From CAYSXY01 sp964435165 (GTDB lineage Bacteria; Pseudomonadota; Alphaproteobacteria; Rickettsiales; RI-342), in contig CAYSXY010000041.1 of assembly GCA_964435165.1 (NCBI GenBank), positions 1 to 18,905 of the forward strand: a stretch of 18,905 nt of DNA, in the 5' to 3' direction. Of this stretch, positions 6,379 to 12,492 are shown piece by piece. The notes under the pieces were generated by a model. The model worked only from the letters and a program-made list of their open reading frames with translations, had not been told where the DNA came from and did no database searches. The translations under genes and the position numbers were made by a program. Positions within the stretch are counted from its first letter, which is position 1. Every line of letters starts with the position of its first letter.

Positions 6379-7200
6379 ATGTCAGACACAGCGGCCGGAA
6401 CAATCATGCAGGGTAAGCGCGGGCTGATTATGGGGCTGGCTAATGATCGCTCTATTGCTTGGGGGGTGGCGCAGGCTGCTTACGAACATGGAGCTACACT
6501 TGGATTTACCTACCAGGGTGAGGCATTGGAAAAGCGTGTGCGTCCCTTAGCTGAATCGCTTGACTCGACGGTTATTTTGCCGTGCGATGTGACGGATAGT
6601 GCCAGTATGGATGAGTTGTTTGCGACGATTGAGCGTGAGTGGGGAGGGCTGGATTTTCTGGTTCATGCCATTGCGTTTTCAGACAAAAACGAGCTGAAAG
6701 GCAAATATGTCGATACCAGCCCAGAGAATTTTCAACGTACCATGGATATCTCCTGCTATTCTTTCACAGCTTTAGCGCAGCGGGCCTGGCCATTGATGAA
6801 AGAGAATGGCGGCAGCATGGTGACGCTGACCTATTATGGGGCAGAGCGTGTGATGCCGCATTACAATGTGATGGGAGTCGCCAAGGCGGCGCTGGAGGCA
6901 AGCGTGCGCTATCTGGCAGCTGATCTGGGAGAATATAATATCCGTGTTAATGCTATTTCTGCCGGGCCGATGAAAACACTCGCGGCGAGCGGTATTGGCG
7001 ATTTCCGCTATATCCTGAAATGGAATGAATATAATGCGCCGCTTAAGCGCAACACGACACTAGGCGATGTCGGCGGTGCCGCCACTTTTCTGCTGAGTGA
7101 TCTGGGTAGCGGCACGACCGGTGAAGTGCTGCATGTCGATTCTGGCTACCATGTGGTGGGGATGAAACGTGTCGATGCACCGGATATTACTGTCAGTTAA
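6379..7200 (+). CDS. fabI: Enoyl-[acyl-carrier-protein] reductase (NADH), FabI type
   Basis: A 273-residue short-chain dehydrogenase-like enzyme catalysing the last reduction of each fatty acid elongation cycle. FabI features are the cofactor loop GLIMGLANDRSIAWGVA (residues 15-31, the FabI form of the Rossmann glycine motif), CDVTD near 69-73, and the active site TYYGAERVMPHYNVMGVAKA, with Tyr152 and the Tyr162-x6-Lys169 pair expected for FabI rather than classical SDRs. RVNAISAGPMKTLAASGIGDF is the substrate-loop region. Start ATG 6379 has only a weak GCGAG upstream; Met10 at 6406 is an alternative. An ACT-domain gene begins three bases after its stop, so these are likely co-transcribed. 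Confidence 0.93.
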   Translation: MSDTAAGTIMQGKRGLIMGLANDRSIAWGVAQAAYEHGATLGFTYQGEALEKRVRPLAESLDSTVILPCDVTDSASMDELFATIEREWGGLDFLVHAIAFSDKNELKGKYVDTSPENFQRTMDISCYSFTALAQRAWPLMKENGGSMVTLTYYGAERVMPHYNVMGVAKAALEASVRYLAADLGEYNIRVNAISAGPMKTLAASGIGDFRYILKWNEYNAPLKRNTTLGDVGGAATFLLSDLGSGTTGEVLHVDSGYHVVGMKRVDAPDITVS

Positions 7201-7203
7201 CAG

Positions 7204-7608
7204 GTGAGCGGACTGACCTTACAGTTGATGCCGGGCGATTATGCGGTCTGCCAATTGTCGGCGGATAGTCCTTTGCAAGCATGGATGAGTCAAGGCGATA
7301 TCTGCAGCATTACCTGGTCAGATGATGAATGCTCTGTGGTGTGCGATGCCGCTGTTGTGCCTGATGGAGTGGAAAGCAATACAGGATGGCGCGTCTTTAA
7401 GGTGAGCGGGCCACTTGATTTTTCACTCACCGGTATCATCGCAGGAATCACGACAGCATTGGCGAATGCATCGATTGCCGTGTTTGTGTTTTCGACCTAT
7501 GAGACCGACTATATCATGGTGAAAAAAGGGACATTGCTGCGTGCCACTGATGCCTTAGTGGCGTCAGGGTATGCTATTATCAGAGATGAGGAAGGTGATG
7601 ACGGATAA
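7204..7608 (+). CDS. Small ACT-domain protein (COG3603-like)
   Basis: A 134-residue protein starting at GTG 7204, three bases after the fabI stop. The pattern LQLMPGDYAVCQLSAD, an acidic SITWSDDECSVVC strand, GWRVFKVSGPLDFSLTGIIAG, then FVFSTYETDYIMVK is that of the conserved bacterial ACT-domain proteins related to the eukaryotic arginine sensor CASTOR. ACT folds usually bind amino acids; the ligand is not known here. No Shine-Dalgarno is apparent, so translation may be coupled to fabI. Its 3' end overlaps the aroC start by 11 bases. Placement directly before aroC makes an aromatic-pathway sensing role thinkable, but that is only inference. Confidence 0.8.
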   Translation: MSGLTLQLMPGDYAVCQLSADSPLQAWMSQGDICSITWSDDECSVVCDAAVVPDGVESNTGWRVFKVSGPLDFSLTGIIAGITTALANASIAVFVFSTYETDYIMVKKGTLLRATDALVASGYAIIRDEEGDDG

Positions 7609-8686
7609 TAGTTTCGGTCGACTATTTCGGGTGACTAGCTGGGGCGAGAGTCACGGCCCTGCGATCGGCTGCGTTGTTGATGGAGCGCCATCATGCCTGC
7701 CAGTGGATGAAGCATGGATTCAGCAGTTTCTGGATAAACGGCGGCCCGGGCAATCACGCTATACAACGCAGCGCCAGGAGCCGGATCAGGTGCGCATTCT
7801 CTCCGGGGTGTTTGAAGGGCAGACGACTGGGACACCTATAAGCCTGATGATTGAAAATAAGGATCAGCGATCCAAAGATTATGGAGAGATAAAGGATGGC
7901 TTTCGTCCTGGCCATGCGGATGTGACGTATCATCTGAAATATGGCAACCGGGATTATCGCGGTGGTGGGCGATCTTCTGCCCGTGAGACGGCGATGCGGG
8001 TCGCAGCAGGGGCGATTGCACGGCGTATGCTGGAGGGTGTGACGATTCGCGCCGCGATGGTACAGATGGGTGAGGATATTATTGATCGAAAGCAGTGGAA
8101 TTGGGATGAGGTAAGTAGCAATCCGTTCTGGTGTCCGGATAAAGAGGCGGCAGCACGTTGGGCGACGGAGTTGGACCGGTTGCGAAAAGGCGGCTTATCG
8201 ACCGGAGCGGTGATTGAGGTGGTGGCAGAGGGAGTGCCAGCCGGGCTTGGGGCACCGGTGTACGGTAAGTTGGATAGTGATCTGGCGCAGGCGATGATGA
8301 CCATCAATGCCGTTAAGGGTGTGGAGATCGGCGATGGTTTTGCTGCGGCGGCATTAACGGGCAAGAGTAATGCCGATCCGATGCGAATGGATAACGGGCA
8401 GTTGCACTTTGATAGTAATCATGCTGGCGGTGTGTTGGGTGGAATTTCCACTGGCCAGCCGATTGTGGTTCGCTTTGCTGTGAAACCAACCAGTTCGATT
8501 TTAACGCCAGTGCCGAGCGTTGACCGCCATGGCAATGAGATTGATGTGATGACGAAGGGCCGCCACGACCCATGTGTTGGGATTCGCGCCGTGCCGGTGG
8601 GCGAGGCCATGATGGCCTGTGTGCTGGCTGACCACTGGCTGCAATGGCAGGCTTATGGTGGCAATCAGGGAGTTATCGGTCGGTAA
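7598..8686 (+). CDS. aroC: Chorismate synthase
   Basis: A 362-residue enzyme that converts 5-enolpyruvylshikimate-3-phosphate to chorismate using reduced FMN, the last common step to aromatic amino acids. Signatures are NSFGRLFRVTSWGESHGPA at the N terminus, KRRPGQSRYTTQR, GTPISLMIENKDQRSKDY, RPGHADVTYHLKYG followed by RDYRGGGRSSARETA, and C-terminal DPCVGIRAVPVGEAMM. ATG 7598 was chosen over an upstream frame opening at 7571 because it has GAGG at 7588-7591 six bases upstream and gives the usual N terminus MTDNSFGRLF. It overlaps the preceding ACT gene by 11 bases, indicating translational coupling. Confidence 0.95.
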   Translation: MTDNSFGRLFRVTSWGESHGPAIGCVVDGAPSCLPVDEAWIQQFLDKRRPGQSRYTTQRQEPDQVRILSGVFEGQTTGTPISLMIENKDQRSKDYGEIKDGFRPGHADVTYHLKYGNRDYRGGGRSSARETAMRVAAGAIARRMLEGVTIRAAMVQMGEDIIDRKQWNWDEVSSNPFWCPDKEAAARWATELDRLRKGGLSTGAVIEVVAEGVPAGLGAPVYGKLDSDLAQAMMTINAVKGVEIGDGFAAAALTGKSNADPMRMDNGQLHFDSNHAGGVLGGISTGQPIVVRFAVKPTSSILTPVPSVDRHGNEIDVMTKGRHDPCVGIRAVPVGEAMMACVLADHWLQWQAYGGNQGVIGR

Positions 8687-8701
8687 CAACAGTTATCGGC
8701 A

Positions 8702-9115
8702 TTATAGCCAGAGAATGGAGCCGTAAAACGCAAGGCGGCCAACCGCAATGATGCCGACGCCGAGCAGGAGTGGAGCACGCAGGATGCCGGCGACGAATGG
8801 CAGGATATTGCCGGTGGGTAAGCCTGTGAATAGTAATCCGGCAAGAATCAGCCAGCGAAAGCGGGTGCTAAACTCGGTGAGTTTGGCGGTTGCTTCTTCC
8901 GGCGCGATGCGCCCGAGTATATAACCCAGGATTTTTCCCAGGATCAGCGACAGCGTCAGGGCCATGGTGCTCATCACGGTGGCGAGGAGTGCCAGCATGG
9001 TGATGTTGTCATAGCCCCAACTATGCATGGCGCGAAAGGCGACGTCACCGCTGAGGGGAATCAGCAGGTTGCTGAGGAAGCTGTTTTCCAACAGAATGGT
9101 AGTGCTATCCTTCAT
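8702..9115 (-). CDS. Small YqaA/DedA-like membrane protein (VTT-type)
   Basis: A 137-residue, mostly hydrophobic protein with about four predicted membrane segments. The order ENSFLSNLLIPLSGDVAF, then ALLATVMSTMALTLSLILGK, then GLPTGNILPFVAGILRAPLL and GRLAFYGSILW follows the YqaA branch of the DedA/VTT superfamily. That fold includes re-entrant hairpins and is linked to lipid scrambling or envelope homeostasis in better-studied members. It is shorter than the usual ~190-200 residues of YqaA/DedA proteins. It follows tlyA by nine bases on the minus strand, so it is probably the last gene of the xseB-ispA-tlyA unit, and converges with aroC. Function is not known; the family call rests on motif resemblance. 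Confidence 0.6.
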   Translation of the reverse strand: MKDSTTILLENSFLSNLLIPLSGDVAFRAMHSWGYDNITMLALLATVMSTMALTLSLILGKILGYILGRIAPEEATAKLTEFSTRFRWLILAGLLFTGLPTGNILPFVAGILRAPLLLGVGIIAVGRLAFYGSILWL

Positions 9116-9124
9116 AGAATCTGT

Positions 9125-9865
9125 TTAGCCTTTTTTTAGTCCGATCAGAAACTCTTTATTGCCTTCCGGTCCGGTGATGGGGCTTTCGGTGATGCCGAGG
9201 CAGTGCCAATCTGGGTGGTGCGCTGAAAACCAGTCTCTTATTTCTGCGCAAACCCGTTCATGTAACGCAGAGGCACGCACGACGCCGCCTTTGCCGACCT
9301 CATCTTTGCCCACTTCAAATTGCGGTTTGATGAGTGCGACAAGCCATGCCGGTGAAGCTGTCAGCGCCATGCTGGCGGGCAGCACCTTGGTGAGGCTGAT
9401 AAAGCTGGCATCACAGGTGATGATCTGTGGAGCTGTTGTTATTTGAGATGATGTCAGGTGGCGGGCGTTGGTTTTTTCCAGCACGGTGACACGATCATCC
9501 TGCCTGAGTTTCCACGCCAACTGGCCATGGCCGACATCCACCGCCGTCACATGGTCTGCGCCATGGTGCAATAGCACATCGGTAAAGCCGCCGGTCGAGG
9601 CGCCGATATCCAGTGCCTGCAGGCCTGTGACGTCCAGTGCGAAATGTTCCAGTGCATGAGCCAGCTTGAGGCCGCCGCGCGATACCCACGGATGATCCTG
9701 GCCTTTGATTTCAATTGGGATATCGTCTTGCACTTGCTGACCGGGTTTGGTCAGGGCTTGGGTATTGGAGAAGACCTGCCGGGCCATGATGAGCGCCTGT
9801 GCTTTGCTGCGGCTTGGCACCAGACCGCGATCGACAAGCAATTGGTCGAGTCGAAGTTTTGCCAT
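9125..9865 (-). CDS. tlyA: TlyA family rRNA 2'-O-methyltransferase (S4 + FtsJ domains)
   Basis: A 246-residue protein with an N-terminal S4 RNA-binding domain (KLRLDQLLVDRGLVPSRSKA, about residues 3-60) and a C-terminal FtsJ/RrmJ-like SAM methyltransferase. The SAM motif is ALDIGASTGGFTDVLL, with AVDVGHGQLAWKLR next and LIKPQFEVGKDEVGKGGVVR carrying conserved Lys residues. Relatives methylate ribose 2'-OH groups on 16S and/or 23S rRNA (capreomycin sensitivity in mycobacteria) and were earlier misnamed hemolysins. The frame runs open a further 76 codons upstream, but that part is ispA read out of frame; ATG 9865 gives the family N terminus MAKLRLDQLL. It begins 16 bases after the ispA stop. 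Confidence 0.9.
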   Translation of the reverse strand: MAKLRLDQLLVDRGLVPSRSKAQALIMARQVFSNTQALTKPGQQVQDDIPIEIKGQDHPWVSRGGLKLAHALEHFALDVTGLQALDIGASTGGFTDVLLHHGADHVTAVDVGHGQLAWKLRQDDRVTVLEKTNARHLTSSQITTAPQIITCDASFISLTKVLPASMALTASPAWLVALIKPQFEVGKDEVGKGGVVRASALHERVCAEIRDWFSAHHPDWHCLGITESPITGPEGNKEFLIGLKKG

Positions 9866-9881
9866 GATATATAAAAACCGT

Positions 9882-10778
9882 TTAGCGGCGGCGGCCGACG
9901 ACGTAATCGGCCAGCTGGCGCAACGGTTCGGCACGACCATCAAAATGGCGCAGATGGTGCCTGGCTTGCTGGGCGAGAATATCGGCCTGTTCCCGGGCCC
10001 GTTTGACGCCGATAGAGCCGACAATGGTCGCCTTGCCGGCGGTTTTGTCTTTGCGGGTGGCTTTGCCCATTTCATCTTCCGAGCCTTCCACATCCAGCAA
10101 ATCGTCCGTCATCTGGAAGGCGAGTCCGACATCATGGGCATAGCGCGACAAGGCATGGCGGCGCTTTTCATCGCATTTGCCGAGGATGGCTCCGGCTTCA
10201 CAAGCGACGGCAAAGAGCTTGCCGGTTTTCAGCCGTTGCAGGCGGATGATTTCATCAATCGAAAGGGTTTTATCTTCGGCGCTCAAATCCATCATCTGGC
10301 CGCCTACCATGCCGCGGCAGCCTGCTGCCTGGGCGACAGCGGTCACCAGAGCCAGGCGCACATTGGGGTCGACATGAACGGAATCATCCGACAGCACTTC
10401 AAAGGCATAGGTCAGCAAGCCATCACCGGCGAGAATAGCGGTGGCCTCATCGAACATGATGTGGCAACTGGGCTGGCCGCGCCGCATTTCATCATCATCC
10501 ATGGCGGGCAGATCATCATGTATCAATGAATAGGTATGGACAAACTCAATAGCCGCTGCGGTGCGCAGAGCACTTTCTTTATCGACCTTGAAAATATGGG
10601 AGGTGGTCATGGTGAGGAAGGGGCGCAGGCGTTTTCCGCCGGAGAGGGCGGAATAGCGCATGGCCTCAATCACACGGGCTTCGCTACCTTCTGCTTTGGG
10701 CAGCAGCTTATCCATACAGGCATGGAGTGCATCCGCGGTTTTTTCGAGTGATTCCCGCAGTTCCTGATCCATCGGCAT
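9882..10778 (-). CDS. ispA: Farnesyl (polyprenyl) diphosphate synthase, IspA type
   Basis: A 298-residue all-helical trans-prenyltransferase condensing IPP with DMAPP and GPP to make farnesyl diphosphate for undecaprenyl, quinone and hopanoid synthesis. GGKRLRP (47-53) binds IPP; the first Asp-rich motif is DDLPAMDDDEMRRG (88-101); the second is DDLLDVEGSEDEMGK, starting at 225. KTGKLF near 184-189 is also conserved. The start has a strong Shine-Dalgarno (GGGAGGG) on the minus strand, six bases before the ATG at 10778. xseB lies immediately upstream, the usual alphaproteobacterial arrangement; the dxs gene often found next in that order is absent before tlyA. Confidence 0.92.
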   Translation of the reverse strand: MPMDQELRESLEKTADALHACMDKLLPKAEGSEARVIEAMRYSALSGGKRLRPFLTMTTSHIFKVDKESALRTAAAIEFVHTYSLIHDDLPAMDDDEMRRGQPSCHIMFDEATAILAGDGLLTYAFEVLSDDSVHVDPNVRLALVTAVAQAAGCRGMVGGQMMDLSAEDKTLSIDEIIRLQRLKTGKLFAVACEAGAILGKCDEKRRHALSRYAHDVGLAFQMTDDLLDVEGSEDEMGKATRKDKTAGKATIVGSIGVKRAREQADILAQQARHHLRHFDGRAEPLRQLADYVVGRRR

Positions 10779-10835
10779 GGATACCCTCCCATCATGATTA
10801 TCGTCAACTAACAGGCCAGTTCATTCTATGGCCGA

Positions 10836-11090
10836 TTATTCTGTGTCGAGCGGTGTTGTTGCAAGTCCACCATCGTCCGACTGGACGATCTGTTCTACCT
10901 TCATTTTGGCATCCTGCAATTTTTTTTCGCAATGGCGGCGCAGTTGATTGCCGCGCTCGTAATGTGTGATGGCATCTTCCAGCGAAGCTTCGCCGGATTC
11001 CAGCTTGCGGACGATGGATTCCAGTTCCGACAATGCCTCTTCAAATGACAAGGCCCGGATGTCTTTGGGAATGGTGTTGGATGCTGCCAT
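10836..11090 (-). CDS. xseB: Exodeoxyribonuclease VII small subunit
   Basis: An 84-residue helical protein, the small subunit of exonuclease VII, which degrades single-stranded DNA together with XseA. The signature is LSFEEALSELESIVRKLESG followed by EASLEDAITHYERGNQL and a helix LRRHCEKKLQDAKMKVEQI. AGGAGG on the minus strand (11098-11103) lies seven bases before ATG 11090, fixing that start over an in-frame TTG at 11096. ispA begins 57 bases downstream on the same strand. XseA is not in the window. Confidence 0.92.
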   Translation of the reverse strand: MAASNTIPKDIRALSFEEALSELESIVRKLESGEASLEDAITHYERGNQLRRHCEKKLQDAKMKVEQIVQSDDGGLATTPLDTE

Positions 11091-11134
11091 GTGCAAACCT
11101 CCTTATGCTTCCCAAACCATGCCGGGCCTTGCTG

Positions 11135-11155
11135 ATCGAGTCAAGTAAACTCGAT
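11135..11155 (-). terminator. Intergenic hairpin between RTX gene and xseB
   Basis: ATCGAGT (11135-11141) and ACTCGAT (11149-11155) form a perfect 7-bp inverted repeat with a 7-base loop, 12 bases beyond the RTX stop. No T-run follows on the minus strand. It may attenuate or process RTX transcripts before xseB, or be a protein site. The terminator call is tentative. Confidence 0.35.
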
Positions 11156-11166
11156 GCGACCTGTGA

Positions 11167-12228
11167 TTAGACGGTATCGTAATCGATGTTCAAATCACCG
11201 CTGTTGTTGAACAGGTCAGTTGAATCCACCCCATCAAGGAAGGTGATGGTTGGTGCATCGGTGCCATTGCCAAAAGCGATGAACGAACCCGGGCCGTCAT
11301 CAAGCGCCGTATATTCGCGAACAATGACTTCGTCATCCAACCCGTTGAGGGCAGCCGCGCTGCCGGAGAAATCGAGGAATGCGGCGCTCAGATCGGTGAT
11401 GGTATCTTCATCATCGATTTTGGTGAAGGTATCTGGCGTGTCAAACCCTTCGACGGCAAATTTATCACCGGGGATGGAATCGCCAACATCCGGTGTTTCA
11501 AAATTGAATATGGTGCCGAAATCGCCGCCATCATCAGACTCGCCTAGGCCGATTTTAACAATATCCTGCTGCTTGTCATCTTCGCCGAGGTCGCTCACAT
11601 CCTGGCCCGGTCCACCTTCGATCAGGTCTTCGCCATTGCCGCCGATGAGCGTGTCGTTGCCGTCGCTACCCATCAGGACATCATTGCCGTTATTGCCTTC
11701 CAGCAGGTCATCGCTGGAGCCACCATCAAGCGTGTCATGGCCGCCACCGCCAATCAGTGTATCATTGGCCGAGCCGCCATCGAGCAGGTCACGTCCGCCG
11801 CCGCCATTGAGCAGGTCAGCTGCTGAACCACCTTCGAGCGTATCGCGACCGCCACCGCCGAACAGTTCGTCCGCGCCGGAACCGCCTTTAAGCAGATCGC
11901 GGCCAGCACCACCTTCGAGCAGGTCGTTCGCCGAGCCACCTTCGAGGGTGTCGTTACCTTCGCCGCCAATGAGCGTATCGTTGGCCGAGCCGCCTTTAAG
12001 CAGATCGTTGCCGATGCCGCCATCGAGGAAGTCGTTGTTGGAACCACCATTGAGTTCATCGTCGCCTTCGCCGCCAAACAGAACATCCTGTCCGCGTCCA
12101 CCGATCAGTTCGTCATTACCCAGGCCACCTTCCAGCGTATCATTGCCGCCGCGGCCCCAAATTTTATCATCATCGTCGGTGCCGATAAGCAGATCGTCTT
12201 TACGGGTTCCTCTGATTTTATTAACCAT
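11167..12228 (-). CDS. RTX (hemolysin-type calcium-binding repeat) protein
   Basis: A 353-residue acidic protein. Residues 7-24 hold two degenerate repeats and residues 25-213 hold 21 uninterrupted nonapeptides of the type GGxGxDxLx, which in RTX proteins wind into a parallel beta-roll binding Ca2+ between turns. Residues 214-353 are non-repetitive and end TDLFNNSGDLNIDYDTV, compatible with an uncleaved type I secretion signal; there is no N-terminal signal peptide. No catalytic domain (lipase, protease, pore former) is visible, so the beta-roll itself may be the functional part, as in adhesins or surface layers. No ABC exporter, membrane fusion protein or acyltransferase lies nearby. ATG 12228 is supported by GGGAGAAG just upstream. 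Secretion and Ca2+ binding are inferred from the family. Confidence 0.88.
   Translation of the reverse strand: MVNKIRGTRKDDLLIGTDDDDKIWGRGGNDTLEGGLGNDELIGGRGQDVLFGGEGDDELNGGSNNDFLDGGIGNDLLKGGSANDTLIGGEGNDTLEGGSANDLLEGGAGRDLLKGGSGADELFGGGGRDTLEGGSAADLLNGGGGRDLLDGGSANDTLIGGGGHDTLDGGSSDDLLEGNNGNDVLMGSDGNDTLIGGNGEDLIEGGPGQDVSDLGEDDKQQDIVKIGLGESDDGGDFGTIFNFETPDVGDSIPGDKFAVEGFDTPDTFTKIDDEDTITDLSAAFLDFSGSAAALNGLDDEVIVREYTALDDGPGSFIAFGNGTDAPTITFLDGVDSTDLFNNSGDLNIDYDTV
11590..12156 (-). repeat. 21 tandem RTX nonapeptide codon repeats with 54-bp super-period
   Basis: These 567 bases encode exactly 21 consecutive nine-residue units (residues 25-213), a 27-bp coding period. Between 11698 and 12048 the units alternate. 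Units 5, 7, 9, 11, 13, 15 and 17 read GGS followed by N, A, G or S and then xD. Units 6, 8, 10, 12, 14 and 16 read GGxGxD. This gives a 54-bp super-period, consistent with expansion by duplication of two-unit blocks. Confidence 0.85.
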
Positions 12229-12398
12229 TATTCTTCTCCCTCATGCGTTGGAGTGTGTTGTCATTTATGGCAGAACGCCATTGTGATAGAAGATGTGCCT
12301 GACCGAATGGCGGCACAGTGAATGGCTTCTGTGTTAATCCTATGGTTACGAATTGGCAATGTTAAAAAAAGATATGCGGCAATAGGGTTGGCAGAAGA

Positions 12399-12407
12399 TG
12401 GTATAAA
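12399..12407 (+). promoter_or_regulatory. Possible extended -10 promoter of ffh
   Basis: TGGTATAAA is an extended -10 (TG, one base, TATAAA; 5 of 6 to TATAAT). No -35 is seen at the right distance. Transcription would start near 12414 and give a leader of about 79 bases before the ffh ATG, containing the AAGGAG site and mini-ORF at 12446-12471. Confidence 0.45.
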
Positions 12408-12445
12408 ATACAGCAATCCTGTTGCTGCGAGGCGCATCACGCGTT

Positions 12446-12471
12446 AAGGAGACTATCTAATGTCATACTGA
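12446..12471 (+). promoter_or_regulatory. Ribosome binding site plus three-codon mini-ORF in the ffh leader
   Basis: AAGGAG (12446-12451) is placed eight bases before ATG TCA TAC TGA (12460-12471), a complete start-to-stop frame of Met-Ser-Tyr. The ffh ATG at 12493 has no Shine-Dalgarno of its own (TTTTCGTTATCCC precedes it). Ribosomes may therefore load at the mini-ORF and restart at ffh 21 bases after its stop. Function is inferred. Confidence 0.4.
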
Positions 12472-12492
12472 TTAAAGTGTTTTCGTTATCCC

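Noticed and set aside
8671..8699. AGTTATCGG direct repeat (8671-8679 and 8691-8699) around the aroC stop
   Set aside because: Nine bases, 20 apart, with no other mobile-element sign; considered as a target duplication or att site but chance is enough. No T-run terminator was seen here either.
9866..10093. Seventy-six-residue N-terminal extension of the tlyA frame
   Set aside because: It overlaps ispA out of frame, is Pro/Lys-rich, and precedes the normal TlyA start MAKLRLDQLL.
9747..10529. A 260-codon plus-strand frame over tlyA and ispA
   Set aside because: Antisense to two clearly conserved genes with intact motifs; no independent support.
11186..12286. A 366-codon plus-strand frame opposite the RTX gene, rich in Pro and Ser
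   Set aside because: It is the antisense of the regular RTX repeat codons; the low-complexity product and missing ribosome binding site show it is a shadow.
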